From Rutidosis leptorrhynchoides (lineage: Eukaryota > Streptophyta > Magnoliopsida > Asterales > Asteraceae), in the NCBI RefSeq assembly GCF_046630445.1, contig NC_092338.1, positions 146,639,501 to 146,703,500 of the forward strand: 64,000 nucleotides of DNA, written 5' to 3'. Of this stretch, positions 32,701-46,140 are shown piece after piece (within the stretch, counting starts at the first letter, position 1; each line of letters starts with the position of its first letter). The position numbers and the translations under genes were made by a program. A model generated the notes under the pieces. The model did no database searches, was not told where the DNA came from, and saw only the letters and a program-made list of their open reading frames with translations.

Positions 32701-33043
32701 ACAACGATAAACGTTACATATATGTCTCGTTTCAAAATCATTAAGTTAGTAGTCTTGTTTTTACATATGTAGTTCATTGTTAATATAATTAATGATATGT
32801 TTACTTATCATAATATCATGTTAACTATATATATAACCATATATATGTCATCATATAGTTTTTTTACAAGTTTTAACGTTCGTGAATCACCGGTCAACTT
32901 GGGTGGTCAATTGTCTATATGAAACCTATTTCAATTAATCAAGTCTTAACAAGTTTGATTGCTTAACATGTTGGAAACATTTAATCATGTAAACATCAAT
33001 CTCAATTAATATATATAAACATGGAAAAGTTCGGGTCACTACA
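29793..33043 (-). repeat. Element C 5' LTR (right, 3251 bp)
   Basis: Same length as 19962-23212 and, by eye, four substitutions apart. It ends at the target duplication cttcg (33044-33048), after which element B sequence resumes. Confidence 0.95.
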
Positions 33044-33048
33044 CTTCG

Positions 33049-33719
33049 CAAGGTACGAATGATGTTATTTGAAAAGTTTCGAGTACATCGATGATGAAAG
33101 TGTAAAATCAAACATATATTCGAATAATACACTTGATTTATTATGAATTGGATTTTTATTGAATTGAGACAGAGATTGTAATTAACGATGGTTAAGTTGC
33201 GGACGAAGGACGTACATCATTGCATATTTGTAATATGAATTAACTGAGTAGTTAAGATTCACACATAATAGCTTAGTACGGGAAGATTTATTATGGTTTA
33301 AAAATTTATACATATAAAATATACATATAAATCTTTCGATTGGAAATGAGTTAATACTTCATAACTCGTTGATACAATATATTTGTTATTGATTCGTAAT
33401 GATGTCCACAATGATTCTTGAACTGACAGAGTTTGTGATGTTATAGGTGCTGTTGATTCTGACGATACTGACGGCACTGACTGTGTTGATGATGCTACGG
33501 TCCTGTCGATGCTGTTGGTAAAACAATTCTAGCTTGTAAATCGTACACCATTTTCGATCAAAGTTTCTACTCTACCATCTCCGTTCACTCATCCGATTTA
33601 CGGTCAGAATTAAATAATCTCTAAGATTTTGGAGATTACATAACTGCCGCAGAGATATCTCTTCAATGAAGTTTATGAATTAATACTTCATCGTTTGTTG
33701 TTGTTGATATTCCTGGATA
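33049..33719 (-). other. Element B internal region, right part
   Basis: AT-rich sequence between the C insertion point and the broken pre-gag ORF. No gag or pol motif and no convincing ORF. Confidence 0.5.
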
Positions 33720-34260
33720 TTTACAGGGCGTATGACGTTGATGTTTGAGATACAGATTGTGATGTTGCGGTGTGGGATGTGGATGTTGTTGTTGGTGGTG
33801 GTGATGGTACTGTTGGTGTTGCTGATGGTGGTACTGTTTATGCTGCTGGTGTTTGTAACCTTTGCACCATATTCTCCAAAGCCACTACCCGAGCGCGAAG
33901 CTCGTTGACTTCTTCTATTACACCGAAGTGATTGTCGGTTCGGACGAGCTGATAAATAAAATCTAGAATTTGGTGTAGTATGTAATCGTGACGAGATACT
34001 CTAGAAATAAGAGAGAAAATGGTGTTTCGGATAGGTTCGCCGGTAAGTGCTTCAGGTTCTTCGCCAAGAGGGCAATGTGGTGGATGGAAGGGATCACCTT
34101 CTTCTTGTCTTCAATGATTAAGGAGGCTACGAACCCATCCCCAATTTATCCAGAATAGATGATGACTAATTGGTTGATCCATTTCGGTCACACTGCTTTC
34201 GGAACTTGAGTGGGATTCCATTTCAGAATCCGAGGGACTTGAACTAATGACGAATTCCAT
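33720..34260 (-). pseudogene. Broken pre-gag ORF of element B
   Basis: The minus-strand frame from ATG 34260 reads a Ser/Glu-rich start (MEFVISSSPSDSEMESHSSS), stops at TGA 34113-34111, and continues in phase for 90 codons. That part includes a helical, coiled-coil-like stretch ending EEVNELRARVVALENMVQRL. It stops at TAA 33840-33838 and continues in phase through a Thr/Pro/Ser-rich tail (encoded by ACA/CCA/TCA triplets) to about 33720. No shift of phase occurs, so only two substitutions break it. It sits at the same place as the Glu-rich ORF of element C, next to the leader. Function unknown. Confidence 0.6.
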
Positions 34261-34550
34261 TTCGTACGATTGAATAAAGAATTTTTCGATATGAAATGAT
34301 TTTCCGGCTATCGGGTGGTATTCTAATTATATAGAGCAAAAGGTTTCATAGATTACGGAGGAATTTACGGAATATGTCAGGCAAAGTTTACAGTAACAGA
34401 TACGCTAAGATATGAATTAGCAGATACGCTAAGATATGAATTTTGTCTATATACTATTCATGCAATCAATGCAATAAGATGTGTCTAGACTAAGAATGAT
34501 AAGCAGGTAATTTCCGACGAAAATGATGAGCAAAACTTTTGACATGCAGA

Positions 34551-34648
34551 CACGGTCGAAGTCCAGACTCACTAATGCATCCTAACGACTATCAGTTAGA
34601 CACACTAATGCAGACCTGGTTCGCTAAGACCACCGCTCTGATACCAAC
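34551..34648 (-). promoter_or_regulatory. Element B leader with initiator-Met primer-binding site
   Basis: The minus strand reads TGGTATCAGAGCGGTGGTCT two bases inside the LTR end. The leader is collinear with 29694-29792 of element C, although most of the two internal regions are unrelated. Confidence 0.8.
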
Positions 34649-35725
34649 TGAAAGGACCCGTTCATATACATTATAAACGATTCACAATAGTTGATTACAT
34701 CGCGAGGTATTTGACCTCTATATGATACATTTTACAAACATTGCATTCGTTTTTAAAAGACAAACTTTATTTACAACGAAAGTTGACGGCATGCACACCA
34801 TTTCATAATACATCCAACTATAATTGGCTTAATAATAATCTTGATGAACTCAATGACTCGAATACAACGTCTTTCAAAATATGCCATGAATGACTCCAAG
34901 TAATATCCTTAAAATGAGCTAATGCACAGCGGAAGATTTCTTTAATACCTGAGAATAAACATGCTTTAAAGTGTCAACCAAAAGGTTGGTGAGTTCATAG
35001 GTTTATCATAACAATCATTTCAATATATTAATAGACCACAAGATTTCCGTTTATAAAAATATGTACACTCGCAAGTGTATAAAAGTATTCTATAAGTTGT
35101 AGGCACCCGGTAACAAGCCTTAACATTCATGTTTTACCCTCTGAAGTACACCAGATCAGGTGTGTTTAAAATAACCTCGAAGTACTAAAGCATCCCATAG
35201 TCAGGATGGGGTTTGTCAGGCCCAATAGATCTATCTTTAGGATTCGCGCCTACCGTACATAGACAAGTAGTTTAATGTTACCAAACTAAGGGTATATTTC
35301 TGGTTTAAACCCACGTAGAATTAGTTTTAGTACTTGTGCCTATTTCGTAAAACATTTATAAAAACAGCGCATGTATTCTCAGTCCCAAAAATATATATAA
35401 AAGGGAGCAAATGAAACTCACAATACTGTATTCCGTAGTAAAAATACATATAACGTCATTTAACAAGTGCATGGTTGGCCTCGGATTCACGAACGTATCA
35501 ATATTGAGATTCAATATTGCAGGAAAGTATGTAGATGCAACGGAGATGATAAACACTAGATTGACCTCATGAGTATACCCATGAACCATACCCATAACCT
35601 CCATAGCTATAACCCATAATTTCCTTAGCTTCGACTCATTCAAAAAAAACTATTTTGAAATCACTCGGACAGCACTTCGTCGTAATATTTTATGTATACT
35701 AATAATATCTTGAAATAATACAGAG

Positions 35726-35818
<93 letters not shown>

Positions 35819-36577
35819 CGATTGAGAGAGTTTAGAGAAATATATTTTCAAGTTTCTATGAAATAATAAAACCTATTGAATTCTATTTATAATAGATTTT
35901 TGAATTATTAAAGTGAATTATTAAAGTATGAATTATTAAAGTGAATTATTAAAGTATGAATTATTAAAGTGAATTATTAAAGTATGAATTATTAAAGTGA
36001 ATTATTAAAGTTAAAGTAAAAGTAAAAGTAAAGTAAAGGTAAAGTTAAAGTATAGTAAAAGTATAAAAACTATGTATGTATAATACGCGTATAAATATAT
36101 ATAATATTAATTTAAATCGTTATATATATTTAATGAAATAAAATATAAATATCGCTATATTTATTATACTGGTTAAGTAATGAGTTGTCAAAAGTGATTC
36201 TAGATATTTATAAAAGTTATATACGTTTTAATAATAAAGTTCTTTTTAAACTGAAAACGTCTTTGTACGTTTGAAAATAGATTAATAGAATATTATGGAA
36301 ACCAATTCTCCACTAACTTTTGTCTAACTTTCGTAAATGATACTTTTTGTTTTTATTTATAAATTGCTTTACAAATTATTCTGAATATCGTTAAAAGGAA
36401 TAGATTTTCTCAAATCATAGTGGACCTCTCAACAGAGACTTGTAATCATAATTCAATGTTTCTGATAATTCAATCATTTAATATATTTTTTTTTAATTTT
36501 GTCGAAAATCATATTGAAACAAATACGTTCGTGTAAAGTATTATACGTTTAATACTTTATTAATATTCTCAAGTTAT

Positions 36578-36608
<31 letters not shown>

Positions 36609-36777
36609 CTATTTATATATAACGGTTCGTGAATCGTCAGAATTTGGTCGAGGTTATAATGAATGTATGAACACAGTTTAAAATTCTTGAGATTTAACTT
36701 AACAAACTTTGCTTATCGTGTCGGAATAATATAAAGATTAAAGTTTAAATTTGGTCAGAAATTTTCGAGTCGTCACA
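34649..36777 (-). repeat. Element B 5' LTR (right, 2129 bp)
   Basis: Partner of 15139-17289. It has four VNTR units (35901-36012) against seven in the partner, and a longer TA array (35729-35814, with an internal GTATGTAT). It ends GTCACA at 36777, followed by the ctcac duplication. Confidence 0.9.
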
Positions 36778-36782
36778 CTCAC

Positions 36783-37575
36783 ACCCAAAACCCTAACATT
36801 AGCTAAGATAGGTTTAAAACACATTTCAACACTAGATTTATGCATTAATCACAAACATTAACTAACTTAGGTCCCTTTTGACCCATTTGACCAATTAAAG
36901 TCAACATACCCATTTCGGGTCATCCACTAACCCACACAACGTCCATTTACATATATATAGGTGTGCTAACAATTTACTAACTAATTTAAGTTCATAAACA
37001 TCAATTTAACACTTTGAAAACCCTAGTTAGTCATCTTTGAGTCTACTCGGCCCAATTTCACCCAAAACCCCCAATTCACCCACAAATGGATTTTAAGTTC
37101 ATCATCTACCCCAAACCCTAACCCTTAATCAAAATAAACTCAAGAAATCAAGATTAGAGCATACCACTACCACCAAAACGTAGCTAGAGGGAAGATGAAC
37201 AACTTTAAAGCTTGCACTTAGACCCGATTCAAGCTTCTTCTTCCTTATTTTGAGCTTTCTCATACTAGGATCTTACTCTCTCTAGGATAAATTGGGAGTG
37301 ATAAGGGTTGTTGAAAATGGAGTAAATGAGGCTCCAAAAACTGACCCCAAGCCTTAAAGTCGGATCCCAAGTGTAATTACCAAAAAGCCCTCACCCAATT
37401 TTAATTAAAAAGGAAGATGAGCTGTCAGCAGCTTTTGGCGTGGCGCGCCACTAGCCCGCGCGGCGCGCCGATGGCCTGGCCAGAATCCTTTTCCTTTTTA
37501 AATTATACGACGAACCTCCACTATACAAGTAACTTAATTACACATATGTACAAGGAAAAATATTCGGGTCTTACA
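36783..37575 (-). repeat. Element A 5' LTR, remainder after element B
   Basis: Continues the LTR interrupted at 15138 and matches 8310-9100. It ends GGGTCTTACA at 37575. The GC-rich block with GGCGCGCC sites is at 37428-37475. Confidence 0.9.
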
Positions 37576-37770
37576 AATATTAATAATAATAATATTAATG
37601 ATAATGATAATAATAATAATCATAATATTAATAACCATGACAATGATAATACTCTTAATAATAATTCTTATAATGATAATAATGTAATTTATATTAATGT
37701 TAATATTTTATTTAACACTAGTAACAATAATTAATAATAAAATAATAATAATAACAATAATAATAATTAT
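37576..37770. repeat. AAT-type microsatellite next to element A
   Basis: Imperfect AATAATAAT / TAATGATAATAAT repeats, the flanking target of element A. The ORF through it (Asn/Ile runs) is a repeat artefact. Confidence 0.85.
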
Positions 37771-40800
<3,030 letters not shown>

Positions 40801-41265
40801 CGGTGGCCAGGCCAAGTGGCAGGCCGGCTCAGGAGGCCGGTGTGGCTGCTTGATGTGCGGTTTGCTTGGATCGTTTTGCTCGTTCCCGGGATCGTAACTT
40901 GGATTCCGGGGTCGTAACTTGTCTTTCACCGTTTTCGCTCTAGAATCTTCGTTTTAGCTCCGCTTTGCTTGATTCTCTTTGCATCGTCTTTGTAATTTCT
41001 TGATCTTCAATTATAACCGACAAAGCGAGTGTTTTGGCGATAAAGCTTAGAACTTTATTGTTTTTAGGCCTTAATATCAGGGTAAAACGTGACTTTTTAG
41101 CCGATATCAGGGCACTAAACTGATTGAATGTAATTTTGCTATAATTTATTTATGTTATATGTTACTAATCTGTTTCTGATGTTATTATAAATCTGAATAT
41201 TATGATTTATTTATACTTTTAATGTTTATGGTGATATTTAGGTTATACTTGTGATTTATTGTTTA
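40801..41265. other. Unassigned sequence with GC-rich start
   Basis: Begins with a GGCCAGGCC/GGCAGGCCGG-type GC-rich patch, then ordinary sequence. No ORF, repeat or motif I can name. Confidence 0.4.
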
Positions 41266-42020
41266 CAGTTTAAATTTTTAGGATTTAGGGTTTAGATTTA
41301 GGTTTTAGGATTTAGCTGTTAGATTTTAGTTAGTGTTTAAATACAAGGGTTTATTGTGTTTTTTAGTTTTAGTATTTATATTGTAATATTTAGGGTTTAG
41401 ATTTACATTATAGGTTTTAGCTTTTGGTTAGGGTTTATATTTTAGGGTTTATAGTGTTTTTTAGGTTTACTTTTGACTTATTGTTTACAGTTTAAATTTT
41501 AGGATTTAGGGTTTAGATTTAGGTTTTAAGGTTAAGGTTTTAGGATTTAGCTACTGTTTAAATTCAAGGGTTTATGGTGTTTTTTAGGTTTAGTGTTTTT
41601 TTTTTTTTTTTTTATGTTTAGGGTTTAGATTTAGGTTATAGGGTTTAGCTTTTGGGTTTTAATTAGAGTTTAGATTTTAGGGTTTATGATGTTTTTTAGA
41701 TTTACTTTTGATTTATGTTTACAGTTTAAATTTTAGGATTTAGAGTTTAGATTTAGGTATTAAGGTTTAGCTTTTAGGTTTTAGTTAGTGTTTAAATTCA
41801 AGGGCTTATGGTGTTTTTTAGGTTTAGTGTTTATATTGTAATGTTTAGGGTTTAGATTTATGTTATAATGTTTAGCTTTTAGGTTTTAATTAGGGTTTAA
41901 ATTTTAGGGTTTATGGCGTTTTTAGGTTTAGTGTTTATATTGTAGTATTTAGGGTTTACATTTATGTTTTAGGGTTTATAAACAGCATTACTTTTACTAT
42001 GATGATTCAAGGTTTTAGGG
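41266..42020. repeat. Degenerate TTTAGGG-like tandem array
   Basis: Repeated TTTAGGGTTTAGATTTAGG and TTTTAGG pieces form a larger imperfect unit of about 100-150 bp (each with GTTTATGGTGTTTTTTAGGT and TTTAGGGTTTAGATTTA blocks), about four to five times. Telomere-like in composition but too irregular to be a telomere. Confidence 0.75.
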
Positions 42021-42184
42021 TTTATGCTATTATTTGTTTACATGTAATAAGTTATATTAACACATCTATAGTTCTATACTTTTATTAATCTTTTCTTGTG
42101 GAAGATGATTCAAACTATATATCTTCTTTTATTAATTTTATTAACTTTACATATGTATCTTCTAATGTATTTTTGATCTTGCAG

Positions 42185-44433
42185 GGGAATAAAATAAGGG
42201 CTACAGTTAACAAAAATATAATGCCGTTTTTTACTCATACATTCAAAGAAGGTAGTTTTATTGAAGTTAGCAACTTTGATGTCAAACTCGACGAAGATGA
42301 TTCAAACTTGTGGACATCAATTTGTTGAAAAAACTAAAGTGAGAAGGTGCCACCAGTTTACTATTCTGAAAGGAATATTTAACTTTGTTACTTTCAAGGA
42401 TGTTCAAGAGTGATTTGTCCCTAAAGAGAACAGCCAATCCATGGTTTCTGTTTTTGGTAAACTACTAAATAACTACAAAATTATTATTCATATTGTCTGA
42501 TTAACTTATTTTGAATTACAACATCTGACTCTATCATCTCTATTGTTTTTTATAAGATGTTGTTGGCAATTGGTAAAGATGAACAAATATAAAGCTACTT
42601 GGAAGAAATCTATCGAATTTGAACTATCATATGCAAGGTATCAGTCTTATATTCGCTATTGGTAACCCTTTGTTACAATTATATAATTTTGTTTAGCTCA
42701 CATTACATAAATATTTTTTAAATTTGCAGTGGAGTGGTTGTTCGCTGCAAAATACGGGGTGCACATGCTGAAAAATTACACGAAGCTCTATTGACCAATA
42801 ATGAAAAAGATGAACCTATTATATTGATGCTTCACAACTGCATGAAGAACTGTGAAGGTAAAAATAACTTAATTACATATTGTTATGTATCTCATAATAT
42901 TACTATATTTACCCCTTGATCGGTAATTGTGTATATATATCCTACTAGGTCCTCAAATCAAAAATCAATGGTGGGGCTTTAAACTTTACATCAACGATAA
43001 TATTAAACACATTGAGGATTTTAAGAAGAGGTTTGTTTCACACCTTAATTACAAATATTCTTAAATTTACATAATTTACTAAATAGTTAAGTATCATATT
43101 GATTAATACAAATAAAAATTCCATTCAAATCTTTGGCCACACACAATTTGGCAGCTGCTCAAGAAGAAAATTCAGATTACATTAAACCTGTTGTCCAGAT
43201 CGATCTTGAAAAGGATGAGACGTCTGACCTTGATAAATTTACTGATCAAAAGCAGAATACAGCATACATACTTGATGATGTTCGTTTGATTGAGAAGGTA
43301 TGTAAATTTTATTGTTTTATTTATTTTAATAATAGTATACAATTAGAATAAATATTTAATGAAACTACGTTAAAAATATATATAATTCTCATTAATTTTG
43401 TTATTATTAAAAATTGTTTATGTTTATTCACATTACTATAGGTCTGTACATTTGTTGTTCGAGGACGTGTCGGTAATTTTGCTGGAAATGAGGGCTGGTT
43501 TTAGTATTACTGCAGCCATTGTGAAAAAAAGGTGATGAAAACCTTTTGTCTGGATCAAATGGTATTCGTGTATGGTTGTCGTTTTTTCAAGGATACAGTG
43601 AAAGATGTGTTCTCAAAGTAAGTACAAAACTATGAATCAACTATTGTATTTTAGTGTTGCTCTAATGCAATACAAATTCATCTAAATTAACTTTTTATAA
43701 TGTCTAAACAATAGGGTGCGTGCCACTATATATGTGGAAGACAAAACTGGAGGGTGTGAAATGGCCCTATTTGATGGACAACTATCAAAGATGATCAATC
43801 GAAGCGTGAAATGGCTGAGCTTTTCTGCAAGAAAAGTGAGTTAATTCATTAAACAATTATTAAATTTATTGTATATGATAGACAACCTCGCCTACTGTTT
43901 ACCCTGTGGAGTTGGAACAAATTGTTAACAAGCATTACACCTTCATTGTAAAACATAACATATACGGTGAAGATAATAAGTTATCCGGGTATACAGTTTG
44001 TGACTTAACTGGTGATGTGAATGTTATTAAACAACTTGATGAAATTCTTAAAGAAAAGGAGGTAGAATATGTGGACCTGGATGATATCAATAAGCCCAAC
44101 AGTCCAGAACTTATGGAGGTATTAAAGAACACCAACTATAATTTTTTTTTATTGTGTTTTCTATATAGATGACAGTTTACCACACATTACAAATCTATTA
44201 GTATTACATTGCATTAAAATAAAATTTAAATCTTAAATGATTTTCAAACATATTTGTAGGTTGAAAATAGTGAAGATATGAGTGTAAAGTCAGCCTGTTC
44301 ACCAAGCATAACCTCTGGAAGTAATGGAATGAAACGAAAGGGTCTTTCGCCACAATCAACAAATAATGAGACACCAACCGGAGGGACAACAACCTTTCGT
44401 CATCTTAAGATACCAAAAGTAGAAAAACTTTAA
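42185..44433 (+). pseudogene. RPA1-like (replication protein A 70-kDa subunit-like) pseudogene
   Basis: Exon pieces joined by GT-AG introns: about 42185-42456, 42560-42650, 42730-42857, 42949-43030, 43120-43297, 43442-43617, 43715-43835, 43882-44118, 44260-44433. The first gives a DUF223/OB-fold-like piece (GNKIRATVNKNIMPFF, KEGSFIEVSNFDV). The middle pieces give OB-fold strands (QIKNQWWGFKLYI). The sixth gives the RPA C-terminal zinc-ribbon region (GWF-stop-YYCSHCEKKV), the seventh TIYVEDKTGGCEMALFDGQ. The tail is a Lys-rich KRKGLSPQSTN ending KVEKL. Family role: single-stranded DNA binding in replication and repair; divergent plant copies are also carried by Helitrons. Lesions: frameshift after 42325, TGA near 42412, TAG in the zinc ribbon, and no first exon (degenerate repeats lie upstream). 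Confidence 0.8.
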
Positions 44434-44747
44434 AGTAACATCTTTAGCCATAGTATCCATAAAAAAATATTGATATTAATTGGCAAGGATTTAATCCACC
44501 GGGTGTGCGTGTGATCAGAAGGCAGTAACAAATTATCCAGGCGCCATCTTAAACCTTGATTGCACATCCTCATGTGGATAGTACAATCTGCATGTTGTTC
44601 GAGACTGAAAAGGCAAGGGAAATGGGTTGCTAGGGTGGACGGGCCAACCCATTGATCAAGCCACAAACGAGTTGTTTCCCCATTCCCAATTGAAAATTGC
44701 GTTGTGTTTCTTGGAATCAAACATGAGTCAAAAACCTCATGTATCAC
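44434..44747 (-). pseudogene. LINE reverse-transcriptase C-terminal (zf-RVT-like) fragment
   Basis: Minus-strand frame with IGNGETTRLWLDQWVG, THFPCLFSLEQ, a WRLDNLL block and SLPININIFLWILWLKML, matching the pattern (GNG.xxxFWxDxWxG ... FPRLF ... VNIFxWRL) of the zinc-binding domain downstream of RT in plant non-LTR retrotransposons. No RT core is present. It abuts the RPA1-like tail and is a dead fragment. Confidence 0.7.
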
Positions 44748-44879
44748 CTTTAAAATATTGAGCCAAAGCCCCCGTGAGCAGGATGCTAAAGCTTGTGAAA
44801 ATGAAGAGTAGACTTCCAGTTAAGTAGAGCAGGATGATAAAGCTTGTGAAGATGAAGGTTTTGATGGTTCAGATCTTGC

Positions 44880-45458
44880 TTGTTTGCAAGTCAAACTATA
44901 CCAAGTGTGCCATATATGAAAGTGATACCAAAGAACAAGACTTTGATGACCAGAAATTACTCTAACATGAATTGGAGTTGACTTTAAGTAACGTAATTGA
45001 CTTTAACTCTAGTGTGCTACATCATATACGTAGATACATTCACAATCATCAACCAAGATAATAAAAAAAAGGATTAACCGGAAATATAAAGCTACACACT
45101 TGTAGAAAACAACTTTCCAAAAATAGGAAGTAGCATAGTAGAGTACACATAAAAGTAATTAAAAATCTAAGCACACAACAACAGGAACCAAAATTAGGAT
45201 CCTACTTTGACATATTACATATTAGAAACCCCAATCACATAACCATCCAAGATGTGTAGCATAGCAGCAAAAAACCATATGATCGATCGGCAAAAAAACA
45301 TCTGACAGTTGCATTGTGGATAACAGATAACAAAATTATTGTAACTCAAAGGAAAACACATGACACCATTTATTTATTAAAGTTATCAACAATGAACAAA
45401 CCCCTGCAACTTGGGCATTATTCGTTGTGCTGATGTGGCATTCTTCAATGCTTCAAAC
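44880..45458. repeat. Diverged duplicate of the 3' part of the neighbouring F-box gene
   Basis: Blocks match 46504-47275 in the same order: AAGTGTGCCATA..GATACCAAA, GAAATTACTCT, ATTGGAGTTGACTTT, TAGATACATTCACAATCA-like, ACTTTCCAA, and finally a copy of the last exon (CCTGCAACTTGG..GTTGTGCTGATGTGGCAT). The level of change is well above that of any LTR pair here, so the duplication is old. Just before it, 44778-44857 holds two copies of GAGCAGGATG(N)TAAAGCTTG. Confidence 0.65.
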
Positions 45459-45460
45459 TC

Positions 45461-46140
45461 GAAACTGATTCACTTTGGGTGAAAATCATAAGATCAATAT
45501 ATGGGGAAAACGATGATGGTGCATCAACTTCGTTTTGGATGGATACTTGGATTACAAACACAAATGCTCCACTTTGCACCTTATTTCCTAGGTTGTTTGC
45601 TATATTTTTTTTTTATTTTTATTTTTTTTTAACATCAAGCTTTGCATCAGTATATCATTTATTTCAACGACACTCATCATTTGCACACACACGCGTTCGG
45701 GAGGAAACCCGAATCGCATTACATGAACCCGATTCTTTAACCATCCCGAGAGCATGCGGACCGGGTTTGAATTCTGAATGGATTTGAGAGAAAACCCCCT
45801 GGGGTTCATTCTGGATATCCATATTTTCAGTCAGATTAATTAAAAGGAAGGGCAAAGCGAGACTCGAACCCATGACCTAACCCCCGGCCCCAACACACAA
45901 GGTAAAGGGGATGCTCTTGAAGCAATGCTTCGTTGGCCTAGGTTGTTCACTTTGGAGTGCGATAAAGACGTTTTAATGGATGCTAAAATATCGAATAGAG
46001 AAGTCTATTAGCTTGGTGGGGATGTATTGGGCCAATTTCTAATGGTTTATCCAACGCAATTAGTTCGGCTAATTTCCAAACGAACTTGGTTAATGCTAAT
46101 AAGGTCTTTTTGGCTACAAGAAATATTCTATTATGGCTTA
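45461..46140 (+). pseudogene. LINE RT C-terminal fragment split by a SINE
   Basis: The plus frame gives DSLWVKIIRSIYGE, DGASTSFWMDTWI and LFPRLF before the SINE (45461-45600), and resumes after it with LECDKDVLMDAKISN (from about 45951), then decays. This is the same domain as the minus-strand fragment at 44434-44747, but a different piece and orientation. Confidence 0.7.
45601..45936 (-). mobile_element. tRNA-derived SINE inserted in a LINE fragment
   Basis: The minus strand starts CCAACGAAGCATTGC and has a Pol III B-box-like GGGTTCGAGTCTCGC (about 45848-45862). It ends in an A-rich tail (plus-strand T runs at 45605-45630). It is flanked by a 14-bp duplication, CCTAGGTTGTTTGC (45587-45600) and CCTAGGTTGTTCAC (45937-45950), two mismatches. 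Removing it restores the LINE frame, which proves the insertion. Confidence 0.8.

Larger units (their letters stand above)
19962..33043 (-). mobile_element. Element C: intact Tekay-like chromovirus carrying two pre-gag ORFs
   Basis: LTRs 19962-23212 and 29793-33043, both 3251 bp. Target duplication cttcg is at 19957-19961 and 33044-33048. On the minus strand the order is 5' LTR, leader with primer-binding site, Glu-rich ORF (29583-28969), F-box-like ORF (28832-28149), gag-pol (27843-23248), polypurine/hairpin, 3' LTR. By eye the LTRs differ at four positions (20016/29847, 21812/31643, 22455/32286, 22634/32465). No stop interrupts gag-pol. This is the youngest element of the nest and the only one that looks autonomous. 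Confidence 0.93.
15139..36777 (-). mobile_element. Element B: non-autonomous Gypsy-type LTR element (LARD-like) containing element C
   Basis: LTRs are 15139-17289 and 34649-36777. The exact 5-bp target duplication ctcac is at 15134-15138 and 36778-36782. The primer-binding site (minus TGGTATCAGAGC) is next to the right LTR, so the element reads on the minus strand. Internal sequence (17290-19961 and 33049-34648, about 4.3 kb without C) has no gag, protease, RT or integrase. It holds a poly(A)-binding-protein fragment, a broken Ser/Glu-rich ORF next to the leader and a small plus-strand membrane-like ORF. Its LTR ends, leader and 3' hairpin resemble those of element C, suggesting mobilisation by C-type proteins. 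LTRs differ at roughly 1% of sites by eye. Confidence 0.85.
8122..37575 (-). mobile_element. Element A: Tekay-like chromovirus, interrupted by B and truncated by the Athila-type insertion
   Basis: Minus-strand Gypsy element: left LTR remnant 8122-9100, polypurine tract 9101-9117, polyprotein 13577-9096, initiator-Met primer-binding site 13943-13960, and right (5') LTR 13963-15138 continued at 36783-37575 around element B. LTR termini are TGTAAC...TTACA in plus-strand reading. The left LTR lacks about 1 kb because the Athila-type element sits in it. Shared LTR parts differ at roughly 20 or more places per kb by eye plus a 12-bp indel, so A is the oldest of the three nested Gypsy elements. Confidence 0.85.

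Noticed and set aside
41266-42020. A true interstitial telomere
   Set aside because: TTTAGGG units are too scattered and are embedded in a longer unit that repeats. A degenerate array is the safer call.
45600-45873. Minus-strand ORFs of about 69 codons
   Set aside because: They are read from the SINE body and are not conserved genes.
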